This document shows, one piece after another, positions 1-9,240 of a stretch of 64,000 nt of DNA (position 1 is its first letter; every line of letters begins with the position of its first letter). The DNA comes from Ceriagrion tenellum (lineage: Eukaryota; Arthropoda; Insecta; Odonata; Coenagrionidae): the NCBI GenBank assembly GCA_963169105.1, contig OY720639.1:87898593-87962592 (forward strand). Reading direction: 5' to 3'. The position numbers and the translations under genes were made by a program. The notes under the pieces were generated by a model. It had not been told where the DNA came from, searched no databases, and saw nothing but the letters and a program-made list of their open reading frames with translations.

Positions 1-53
1 TCCCAACTGGGCGGTGAGCGGTTCCTCTATTTCTTCTTCTTGTGTATGTTTTA

Positions 54-150
54 CATACATACATACCAATCACGCCGTTGCCTTCCGGGGTAGGCAGAGT
101 CACAAAATTTCACCTAACCCTACTTCAATGATTTCAAAAGAGAAGGAACT
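54..150 (-). mobile_element. LINE-A 3' tail fragment
   Basis: A short piece of the 3' end of the same non-LTR retrotransposon seen at 405-935 and 13612-14095. Read on the minus strand it ends in a TATG-type microsatellite preceded by the complement of CCTTCCGGGGTAGGCAGAGTC. An internal stretch present in the other two copies is missing between the tail and the segment near 112. There is no coding potential. The call rests on similarity inside this window only. Confidence 0.6.
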
Positions 151-404
151 TGGTAACCTATGCATATATTCTGTGTCTATTTGTTGACCATCGCCGGGTA
201 GAGTGAAAATGAGAGCTGAATAGACTTAGAACTTGGCGCTCTTTCTATACACGACTTTTTTAAAATGGCATTCACTCTCTTGTTTTTGGAGATATTTAGG
301 TTGTCCTTGATGTCAGTCTACTGTTTTTCATGTGTTAGCAGTTAAAGTACCGGACTTAGCGGCATACGTATTAGTATCGACTGGGGTCCATTTGACCCCT
401 TGAA

Positions 405-935
405 AATACATACATACCAATCACGTCGTTCCCTTCCGGAGTAGGCACAGTCAAAATGTTTCACTCATTAATACATAATTCTACACCTAACTCTGCTTCA
501 ATAATTTCCTCCATACTGACCTATCCTTGCAAACCTCTTTTGCCTCATTTATCCCCATACACTGTTTCATACACGCCCTCCTGTTTTTAAAACTCCTAAT
601 ATTCCTCCTCCTAAGAATTTCCTCAACCACATTCAACCACAAATTTCTCGGCCTACTTCTACCTCTCACACCATTCATTCTACTCTCATATATCTGTTTC
701 GTTATTCGACTCTCATCATTCTCTCAACATGGCCAAACCAACGAAGCACACTCCTTTCATACACGTCCATTACTGGAGCATTTAACCCACATTCATTCAC
801 GACCCACACATTCCTGACCCTATCCATCCTACTTTTGCCGATAACACTCCTCAGATAACTCATACCCTTCTACGTACGTTTAGTCTACCCTTATGTCTAT
901 CTTGAAGTACCCATGTTTCACTACCATGCAACAAA
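405..935 (-). mobile_element. LINE-A, 5'-truncated copy
   Basis: A minus-strand 3' fragment of a non-LTR retrotransposon. From its 5' side it carries the end of the reverse-transcriptase ORF, a short 3' UTR, and a tail of TATG repeats. About 450 bp align with the copy at 13612-14095. Such 5' truncation is typical of LINE integration. I see no clear target-site duplication. The clade is not determined; the C-terminal sequence style resembles insect RTE/Jockey-type elements. Confidence 0.75.
487..930 (-). pseudogene. LINE-A reverse transcriptase, C-terminal remnant
   Basis: The conceptual reading begins with a segment resembling LLHGSETWVLQDRHKGRLN (about 930-870), the post-RT 'YGSETW' region common in LINE ORF2 proteins. 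After at least one frameshift it continues as GVRGRSRPRNLWLNVVEEIL, the basic C-terminal motif normally seen as RGRGRPRKxW. The reading ends near 487. The RT catalytic core is absent and the frame is broken, so this is a dead remnant. It parallels the better copy at 13744-14070. Confidence 0.75.
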
Positions 936-1422
936 GTGTGTGTTTTATTATTATGTATTGTTCGGTATTCATATAAAAAGATAATTTATATCAGTTCCAT
1001 CATGGTCCAACTCACAAAAATTTTGAGCAGATGTACAGGTAGTCCTGAAATAATGATGAGTTGCCCGCTCGGGGATATTATGCTCTCAGGGGATTGAGAC
1101 TCCTGCTTGCATTCTTCTCTCCCCGACCCCCTGCCAACCGTAGACAATGTAATATACGTGAGGAGTAGGCCTTATTTGCTCCAGCGATGCTTATGAATTC
1201 CTCAGCATTTGGATATGTGGTGAGCATACGTTGAGGCTTAGGACTGGCACCTTCAGCTTACCGTCTTGATCGAAAAGGTAAAGTTGTGGGGGATTAGCAA
1301 TATGATCCATCACATGAAACTCATCATCAGGCATATAGAAGTGAAGATCAAAGGGGTAGAAAGGGTGTATGAAAGCGGGATGTACGGGACATGATAGGAG
1401 TTGTAAATGAAAAATTGAGATA
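936..1422. other. no recognisable feature
   Basis: AT-rich sequence with no frame above about 40 codons that looks coding and no repeat I can match elsewhere in the window. Confidence 0.4.
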
Positions 1423-2109
1423 CCGTATTTCCCGGCCTATAAAGCGCACCAGCGCATAAGACGAACTGTGATTTATCAGATTAGAATTTGCGAAAAATAC
1501 TCCTATAGGAAGCGCTGCGATTTATCAGGCTGGAATTTGCGAAAAATAATTCGATCAGACAAAAGAGGATCAAATTATTTCAATGATAATACTCAACACA
1601 AAGAAAATGGAACTGTCTTATTTAAACATTGCAAATATAATAGCGTTTATTCATCGTAGAATCCCAGAAATTCGTCGTCAATGCTGCTAAAATCACATAC
1701 GCGGTTATTTTTTCTGGAGTTGTTACTTTCCTCATGTACAAAGTCGTCTTCACTGTGATCTAGCGCATTGCTAATTCCACGCTTTTTTTAAAGACTACGA
1801 TTCTCTCCATTTTAACTTTCTGCCTACGATCGTATGATTTATTTAGGAATTTTTTAGGATGTACTGTCAAGCATTCTGTCAAACTCCATTGCTTTCGACT
1901 GCCTCAAAACGGCGTTATTATCAACGTTTTTAATGACGGCAATCATTTTCTATGCCGGATGTTTGAAAAAATATTTAATAGTATCTTTCCCGGCGAATTA
2001 GCTTGCGTCTTAAAGAACGAAGTTATGCCCTCGGCCCATAAAGACGCGGGCTGATATTTGAGCACATATTAGTGCAAAAAAAGTGCGTCTCATGGGCACG
2101 GAAATGCTG
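1423..2109 (-). mobile_element. pogo/Tigger-like DNA transposon, internally deleted
   Basis: The two ends are imperfect inverted repeats: CCGTATTTCCCGGCCTATAA on the left and, on the reverse strand, CAGCATTTCCGTGCCCATGA on the right. Both then run into an AAGxCGCAC-type motif. Each end is flanked by TA (1421-1422 and 2110-2111), the target duplication of the Tc1/mariner superfamily. At 687 bp it is far shorter than an autonomous Tigger element. The interior holds a short minus-strand transposase end (1647-1795). The TA duplication plus the transposase end make the pogo assignment reasonable. Confidence 0.72.
1647..1795 (-). pseudogene. pogo/Tigger transposase, C-terminal end
   Basis: The minus strand reads SLKKRGISNALDHSEDDF, then an acidic, asparagine-rich tail ending GFYDE and a stop at 1647-1649. 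The motif F/L-K-K-x-G-I-S-N-A-L-D-G-x-E-D is characteristic of the C-terminal part of Tigger/pogo DDE transposases (family knowledge). The DDE catalytic residues lie upstream in that family and are not present here. Only about 50 codons survive. Confidence 0.72.
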
Positions 2110-2111
2110 TA

Positions 2112-2970
2112 TGTTATGATTAAAAATGAATAAAAAATGATAAATTAATAAATAGAATAAGATGTACATATGTAAATAATGAAAGTGTGTGTAAGTAGAT
2201 AAATAATGATACGAAACAGATGGCAAGATGTGTGTGTGTGTATGTGTCTTTACTCACACATACACACATTGATACGCGTGCGTGAGTCAGTATTATATCT
2301 CATTCAATTATTTATGTCGTTCTTCATTTTTTTCTTTTTAATATCTCGGTTGACTGCATCCGAAATTAAATGCTTGGGAGGATGCGCCCTCTCCGCTCGG
2401 CCAAGGCTTTAACCCCTTCCCCCCCACCCTTGTCGCGTAATGAGGGTCCTTTCTCCAGCCTTTGTATGTAGAAATCATTTTGAATGCCGCGCCAGCCAGC
2501 CAGCCGGCTGAGGAACGTTTTAGAACGAGATACAAAAGACGGGAGGGTACGGGATGCGTCGCTCCTTTTTCTTCATTCTTCCCGCTTCAAATATTTTTTC
2601 ATGCATATTTTTTTAGACGAATGCGTCCTCCCCCGTTTGAGAAAGCGTGCGCGCGCGCGTGTTATTTTTCCGTCCAATAGGGGGTTCATTAACGTAGTAT
2701 TTCCCGCCTTTTGATGTGAACCTGCAAGCAGGGTTCATGCATTTCTGTTCCGTGTTAAGCAGGGTGTGCAATAAATTCTTTCCGAACGTTGGTTATTTTA
2801 TTTTATTTTTTAAAAAGCTAAGCTATCGTTGAATCGCCTATCTCTCTATTCGCCCTGCAGCGTTGGCCGTATCCCACTCCCTCTCTTTTTACCCCCGTAT
2901 CCCAACCATTTTTCATCGTAAAAGATTTTATTTTTCCAGCCTGCAGACTCGATTAAAATTTTTATTCGAG
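2112..2970. other. non-coding stretch with simple repeats
   Basis: Contains TG/CA-rich tracts around 2228-2275 that can pair with each other, and a short (GC)n run near 2645-2660. Overlapping frames on both strands near 2340-2710 are short, mutually antisense and unlike any family I know. I treat them as chance. Confidence 0.4.
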
Positions 2971-2971
2971 G

Positions 2972-3580
2972 GTAATCCCAAAAATAAGGCCTTCAATTTT
3001 TAATAAATTTAAATGTCCAATAATGTTCTACGATATGTACATATTTTAAAGATCAAACATTTGTCTATTTTTCTACGCAATTGCCATTTCGATCGATGCG
3101 TTTTTGTAGACGCTGTGTCAGTATTTGCATGCCCATGTCACAACAGCTCGCCGCCGCTCGTCGCAAGGAGCAAGAGCGTAAGCATTCTCCATGACAACGC
3201 TCGCACACACGTCGCTCGTCAAACTGTCGCTCTCCTGCAAGAATTTAACAGAACATTATCATCAATACACCCTATACTCATGACTTGGCACCCAGTACCT
3301 CTTGTTCCCTAGATTGAAAGAATATTTCGCCGGAAGACGATTCAGTTCCGACGACGAGGTGAAAGATGAGGTTCATATTCTTTCTCACGGACATGGCAAC
3401 GAGCTGGTGTGACATGGGCATACAAAAACTGTCACAGTTTCCGGAAAATGCATCGGTCGAAATGGCGATTCTCTAGAAAAATAGACAAAGTTTTAACCTT
3501 TAAAAGGATGTAAATATCATAGAAAAGAACGGATATTTAAATTTATAAAAAAATTGGAGACCTTGTTTTTGGGATTACCA
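2972..3580 (+). mobile_element. mariner-type transposon with about 180-bp terminal inverted repeats
   Basis: The left end (from GGTAATCCCAAAAATAAGG) and the reverse complement of the right end (GGTAATCCCAAAAACAAGG) remain alignable for about 180 bp, up to roughly 3150 and from roughly 3396. If the element proper starts at ATCCCAAAA, each end abuts TA, as expected for mariner. The 609-bp length against about 1.3 kb for an intact mariner shows a large internal deletion. The middle holds a piece of transposase. Long inverted repeats are unusual, since classical mariners have about 30 bp. Confidence 0.82.
3175..3345 (+). pseudogene. mariner transposase fragment
   Basis: Conceptual translation shows ILHDNARTHVARQTVALLQE, which matches the mariner block 'HDNARPHxAxxT' containing the second catalytic Asp. 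After a one-base frameshift, an H-D-L-A-P-S segment aligns with the family's YSPDLAPSD motif holding the third Asp. The N-terminal DNA-binding domain and first Asp are lost. The remnant sits between the long inverted repeats and is non-functional. Confidence 0.82.
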
Positions 3581-3581
3581 T

Positions 3582-4985
3582 CGTGAATGAGAATGTGTAG
3601 GATTTATGCAGGTGATTTAGCTGCGAGAGCTGTCCGAAATTTAATGCCCCACGTTTTTTTAAATCTCCCTTAAAACAGAAATCAGTGCGTTGAAACGGTC
3701 ATCGAGAGACGCCATTCTCCATTTGTCGCAAAGCCTTATGAGGTTATCACATACCATATCTTACATCTGAGTGCTCCCTCCAATTTTGTGGACTCTGTAG
3801 AAGACAGACTGCAAGATTAGGCTCCGAAGTATCAAACTTGGTACAAAGTAAAGTCATGAAAGAATGTTAATTTCTTCGTAATTTCTCTTTTTTTCTAATC
3901 CATTTTGAATGAAGTCAACAGTTTCGGCCAATGTAACGTCTGATAATTTTTTAAATTATTGTTTATGTTTTGATTTTGACTTAATTTGCAGTATTTTGTT
4001 TTAAAGTTTTAACTTATATTAGTATGGAAATGTATGATTGATTGTGGAAATGTTTTCGGTTGTGAAGAGGTTTGTTTATAAAGAAGAGAGGGGGTTGTTG
4101 GATTTTGGGAATGAGATAGACGGAAAGCTGAAAGGAGCTGCTCTGTAAAAGATTGAAGAATGGAAAATAAAAATTGGGAAAAATTCTTCCCGTACCTTGG
4201 TTATTTTATTTTTTTTATTATGCCGGGAATATGCCGACAATAATTAGACGAGAAATCACGCGAAAATTGTCATACTAGAGGATTGCTCGCATTATGCATT
4301 TTGAAGTGGTATCTCAGCTGTGGTTCAACGATGCCATCTTTCCTGTACCACAGTTTTGACGTCACTTCAAGAGGCGTATTACTCCGCAGCACGAGGGAAA
4401 GCTATCTTTGTACTCACTACTTGGTAATACGTATTGAAATGGCCAGTTAGAACGTACCGCTAAGTGGCCTTTTCCGAGAAAATTTTCTTCTTTTTGTCCC
4501 GTTTCCCTCTGTTGCATGCCTCTCACTCTTTTCCTTTATAGAGATAGAAAGGGAGAGAATCACAAAAAAAAAATGTTTTTTTTTCAGCGGTTCTGGTCGG
4601 ATGTTATGAATGATAGGTTTGATCCGTGAGAAGGGTGGGTAAAGAGGAGAGGATATCCAGTGAGACGGGGCCCCCCCAAAGATTGATCGAGCGAGTGCGG
4701 TTCCCAGAGTCCACTTCATTTCGCCTATTACCGGCCTCTTCTTCGGCCGATGACGGCGATAATGCACCGTGATTGATTATATCGACGTGGGGATAGGGAG
4801 AGAAAGAGAGATCGAGAGAAAGGGCGAATCCCTCCGGTGATGACGATAATGGTTTAGTGCATTCGCCTCTTCAACCTTAAGGTACCCTTCTCACGACTAA
4901 AAAAAGCCCTCGTCTACCATCTCTGCTCCTTACCCTTCCTCTTTTTTTGACCCACCGATCTCGAAACCGCTCGATTATACTTGGC
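3582..4985. other. no recognisable gene
   Basis: AT-rich up to about 4440, then a more GC-rich stretch with scattered CpG around 4620-4900. Short minus-strand frames (4447-4767, 4877-5083) are low-complexity or Ser/Lys-rich and match nothing I recognise. Confidence 0.35.
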
Positions 4986-4989
4986 GGTG

Positions 4990-5870
4990 TTATCACTTTG
5001 CGTTTATTTAAAAAAAAAAACTCATGTAGCACGGTGAGAAGGAGAAGGTGAAAACTTTGATGAAAGGAAACAGCTGAGAACACGTATTAGGAACGTGTTA
5101 GCCGAATGAGGTGTATTGAGCATTTTTTTGCTTGCGTGAAGCTTTGCTAATGGGTTTTCAATGTTTCCAATGATTAACCTTTAAAAAATTCTAGCTTAAT
5201 AAACTATTTTTATTTTTTCCCAAAAAACCTCACGTAACACGGTGGGAAGGAAATGGCGAAAACTTTGATGAAAGGAAACAGCTCCTACATTAGGAACAAG
5301 GTGACCGATTAAGGAGTTTGGAGCATTTTTTGTTCATCTATACATTTGCGTGAAACTGTCCGTACGTATACAAGTTGAAGTTTCAGGTTTTTTTTCATTT
5401 TTCCAGTTTTCCGGCTCAGACGCAAAGTGAGATCTCTTTTCATCTGTTCGTTCGTGTTCTCATCAACTGTATCTAATGATGAAAGTTAAAAATTTTTTCA
5501 AATATAGACATGTAGCAGTGTGGAGAGGAATATGTGAAAACTTTTATGAGAGTAAACAGCTAAGTACCCATGTTTGGAAAGTGTTCCCCGAATAAGCTGT
5601 TTGAAGCATTTTTTTGTTTTTTTTTACAGGTTTGCGTGAAAAATTCTAGCTTATAAAATTGTTTTTAGTTTTTCCCCAAAAAAATTCATGTAGCTCGGTG
5701 GGAAGGAAATGGTGAAAACTTTGATGAAAGTAAACAGCTAAGATCCTACGTTAGGAACATGTTGACCGTTTAAGGTGTTTGTAGCATTATTTGTTAATCT
5801 ACACATTTGCGTGAAACTATCCGTACGTATAATAGGTACGTACGAGTTAAAATTTCAGGTTCCGAAGAGG
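4990..5870 (+). repeat. tandem array with higher-order (A-B)(A'-B') structure
   Basis: Four related units start near 5010, 5225, 5504 and 5685. All share a core with GTGAAAACTTTGATGAAAG, AAACAGCT, a TTAGGAAC-type word and GAGCATTTTTTG/TAGCATTATTTG. The first and third units share a 3' extension (AAATTCTAGCTTA...TTTTTCCC). The second and fourth share a different one (ACATTTGCGTGAAACTxTCC plus CGTACGTATA). So an A-B dimer of about 470 bp was itself duplicated. No coding frame runs through it. Confidence 0.8.
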
Positions 5871-6920
5871 AATTTAGGAAATAGACTCAAGGTCTACGTT
5901 TAGGCCAGGCGACGCAGCTGTATGTGTTACGATATCTACGCGCAAAAGTTCGCTACCGTTTTCATTCGTGGAACTAGTCGCCAGCCAGAAGGAAACGACG
6001 GAGAGAGTAAGAAGAGGGGATGACAGAAAGGACGACTGCCAGACTCGACCTTGCAATCTATCATTCGACGCGGGAAAGACGAAGAGGCTCGTGCCAGCCA
6101 GAAGCCATTGTCGTCGGCGGCGGTGGCGCGCGACGACAACCAAAGTACAGGCCGGAGAACCGCGATGCTGGAGAGCGTAGCAACTTTCGCGTCTCGAGCC
6201 GAGAACGAGTTCTGTCGAGGCATCCGATCGAGTCTGTGATGTGGGCACGAAATTACCCATAACCCCTCCGCTCTCCCACTGGCTTATCCACCCCTTCTAT
6301 ACATATAAAAAATGAAGAACATCGGAAAACGATTCGCACTGCGCGGCCTTCACGCATCAGTTTGTACCGTAACTTGTCCTGCAACCCTCTGTCACGTGAT
6401 ATCACAAGTAAATACGACAGACATGAGGCGGGCACTCTTGGGTTAGGTGGGCCATAGCCCACCAACCTCCCCCCATACCCCAGGATTTTGCAGGCCTGTG
6501 GAGCCTGGTTCCAATTGTCAATCGTTCAGTCAATAATTTGATATAAACTCCGTAGAATTTATGCATACGGACACATTTAAAAAAAAATTAATCATGATAA
6601 TCATTAATTTTGTCTCCCTGCTGAAATTACGACTTACTAATTAAATATTTTTGGTTACAATCCTTCAGCTCAGCACTTCCCCACCACCGAACGAAAATCA
6701 AGAGTAAGAGCCTATTTGCCATAACCATCAGTCACTCAATACTACATTACTTCAATGCTATTAATTCTCGAATTGAACTATAATTTATATAGGGTTAACT
6801 GTGAGGGTAAGTGCGCTTGAGGAAAACAGTAATTTACCATTTAATACAAGCGCAACCTCTGCGAATATCAGATAGTTAGACGCAAATTCTCCTAGGGAAT
6901 CGAATGGCAGTAACAATACT
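5871..6920. other. GC-richer non-coding block
   Basis: The stretch 5900-6480 is markedly more GC- and CpG-rich than its surroundings and opens overlapping frames on both strands (5874-6260 minus, 5968-6262 plus). These are antisense shadows of one another without recognisable domains. A CpG-island-like or exapted element is possible. I see no promoter motif I would defend. Confidence 0.3.
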
Positions 6921-6924
6921 TCAA

Positions 6925-7140
6925 GAACCAGATGGACTGGGAACACAACAATTTGGCAATTTGATTGGTGAAAAATTCAATCCACGGAAAAATGGAGGAA
7001 ACTTCACAAAAAAGGAAGAACAAGGTATAAATAGACAGAAGAATTAAAGAGGAAAGTGATTAGGAAGAGCTACAAGGAAGTACGGGAACTAGCATTAGTT
7101 AGGGAAGGATGGAGGTCGACCAATCTTGGGTTTTTACGAC
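6925..7140 (+). pseudogene. LINE-C C-terminal remnant
   Basis: Starts with an S-R-T-R-W-T-G-N-T reading that aligns with RRTRWIGHT of the better LINE-C copies. After deletions and frameshifts it reads IKRKVIRKSYKEVRELALVR and then EGWRST, the standard end of this family. It is heavily decayed relative to 28795-29830 and 46165-46830. Confidence 0.65.
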
Positions 7141-7146
7141 CTATGA

Positions 7147-7178
7147 TGAAAATAATATGCTACTTATCATATTATTTT
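7147..7178. repeat. short perfect hairpin
   Basis: GAAAATAATATG and its exact complement CATATTATTTTC flank an 8-base spacer. It is AT-only apart from the closing pairs. It could be a chance palindrome or a relic of an insertion. Confidence 0.45.
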
Positions 7179-7300
7179 CCGAGATATAATAATAATTATT
7201 AAATGTTTACTGTCGTAGACCTATACATCGGTGTTTCAGACTTTTTCGGTACATAAGTTTAATGTTTACATGAGATACAATTTAAAAGTAATAATAATAA

Positions 7301-7921
7301 AAGACAGAGGTTGCTGACACGAGATGCAGGGCCTGCCGAGCCCAGCCGGAGACTTTGGGTCACCTTCTCTCCGGCTGTAGCTATTACGCCAAGTCGGCGT
7401 ACTTTGCTAGGCACAATGCGGCCCTGCGGGTGTTATATTTCCATCTTCGACACCATTTTGGCATCGACGATACTCCTTTGCTGCCGTATGCCCCTGGAGA
7501 TATTGAGTCCGTCGTGGAGAACGATAAATGTACCATCTTGTGGAATTGCTCCTTTTCTACCACCAGGCAGTTGGAGGCGACCAAGCCTGATATCGTTCTC
7601 CTAGACCACCTCTCACGCTCCATGTTCGTGCCTGAGTTTTCGGCCCCGGCTGAAACGAACATGGATGCAAAGGAGGCAGAGAAACGGACGAAATATCAAG
7701 ACCTACTATTTGAGCTTCGGCAGATGTACCCAGGACACACTGTTAAACTGGTAGTCCTTAACATAGGTGTGCTCGGTGGAGTTAAGGGCTCGCTGCTGGA
7801 GAGCATCAAGTGCATTTAGCCCTGCGTGGCACAGGCGGAGTCACTTGCAGCTCGCATGCAGAAGGCCGTCTTACTTGGGTCCCTCCGTCTACTCCGCACG
7901 CACGACCCAACTGTAGCGTAG
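7301..7921 (+). pseudogene. R2-type LINE, C-terminal zinc knuckle and restriction-like endonuclease domain
   Basis: The frame reads CRACRAQPETLGHLLSGC, a CX2C-X8-H-X4-C knuckle (from about 7325) like the one preceding the endonuclease of R2-group LINEs. About 75 residues later comes KPDIVLLD followed by a VPEF segment, consistent with a PD-(D/E)XK-type restriction-like endonuclease. A K-Y-x-x-L-x-x-E-L-x-x-x-Y-P-G-x-x-V segment and an LGG motif follow, as in related elements. One TAG at 7817-7819 interrupts the frame, which otherwise runs to the stop at 7919-7921. The RT domain is missing (5' truncation). Confidence 0.7.
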
Positions 7922-8075
7922 CCACACATCCGATGGACGTCGGACGTGGCAGCGATCAATGCACCATCCTTCTCGAGTCCTCGACCATTATGACGGCAAT
8001 GAAACCCGATGCCTGCCGAGGACTCGTAGGGGAATGTTACTTAAGTAACCTTCAAAATAATAACAATAATAATTA
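7922..8075 (+). other. probable 3' UTR of the R2-type LINE
   Basis: GC-rich sequence continuous with the upstream element, ending in an AATAATAACAATAATAATTA tract. A similar TAATAATAATAA run lies just before the truncated 5' end (about 7288-7301). It may represent a target-derived or tail repeat, but this is not a proven duplication. Confidence 0.4.
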
Positions 8076-9178
8076 CAAGGCACATCATGTTTGCATAGAA
8101 AAAATAAAAATAATTACATGATCGCAATATTCACAAAATTAGATTGAACACCCTACTATTTTTAAATGTAGAACAACTCTTCTCACACTCTTGTTCATAC
8201 TCTCCGTTGAATGTTAGCGGAAATGTGGAATAAATTAATCACCTTTTAAAATTTGGATCTAGATTGGCATATTTTTACATCCTCTCATACTTTTGAGCAC
8301 GTGTAAATAATTTTTACTCAAGGCAAAATAAAAATGAAATATATAAAAGAAACATTATGTTTACATAAAATAATTTCAAGAGACTCTAAATGCGCCTTTA
8401 AAGATTGAATACCAAACCGCATTCAGATGAACAAAAATTATCTTTTGTCACTTTTCTCAGTTGGAAGTTTCTCGAAAATATATAATTAAGTAATTTTCTT
8501 TTGAAAAAAGGCTTACAGATTGCAATGTTTTTACATCCATTGGGATTGAAATCCAATTTCTTGATATTGTGGCTATAAATGATTTGTGATACATTACAGT
8601 TTTGTCCTGTGAGAACTGTTGGTCTAAATGATGGAATCTTGTTAAACGGCTTTGGATGTCTTTTCTGAAGATAAAGGAGTTGAAGATGTACGGAGGACAT
8701 GTAGTAATAGGCTATTTATAGCAATTATTGAAGTCAAATGTGTTTGAAACTGGCACTTGACGTCGCGAGTGAATTGACTGCGATTAGTGGGCGGAAACGA
8801 CAACAACCTTAGCCAGTTTGATTAACTTCAAGTAACAGCATTTATATAACCACAAATATTACAATAGAAAGCAAGCCCGTAGGCTAAATACCGTTAACTT
8901 GGTCTATACAAGACGAACACGAGTCACAACTGGAACCAAGAAGATACGTCCTTCCCCGGTGATAGTCAGGTTCAAAGAGGGCGAGCGCCGCGCTGTGGCG
9001 ATGCGGCTGGCGATTGAGGGGAGTCAGCTGACCGATGTAGGAGTTGGGTGTGGTAGGGGAACTGGTCGTCCAGCCATTGGTTGAGACGGCGGCATAGAGG
9101 AGCACTATTGCCAAAAAGTTCCGAAAAGAGGACGCCAGATGCGAATTCACTATAAAAGTAGAGGACCTTGTTCTTGTC
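8076..9178. other. no assigned feature; one unidentified frame
   Basis: A 100-codon minus-strand frame (8398-8700, starting MSSVHLQLLY and rich in Lys, Asn, Phe) has no motif I recognise and no support from context. The part from 8870 to 9178 is GC-rich and opens frames on both strands. A TATAAAAG at about 9151 precedes the triple repeat at 9179. An old LTR or promoter is conceivable but unsupported. Confidence 0.3.
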
Positions 9179-9240
9179 GCGCAATATCGCCGACAACGCG
9201 CAATATCGCCGACAACGCGCAATATCGCCGACAATGCGCA
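9179..9240. repeat. three tandem 19-bp units
   Basis: The unit GCGCAATATCGCCGACAAC is repeated three times without gaps; the third differs in its last base, and a partial fourth (GCGCA) follows. A TATAAAA lies about 28 bp upstream. Confidence 0.9.

Noticed and set aside
5874..6262. Overlapping 80-128-codon frames as a gene
   Set aside because: Frames are open on both strands because of GC-rich composition. No domain is seen and the readings are antisense to one another.
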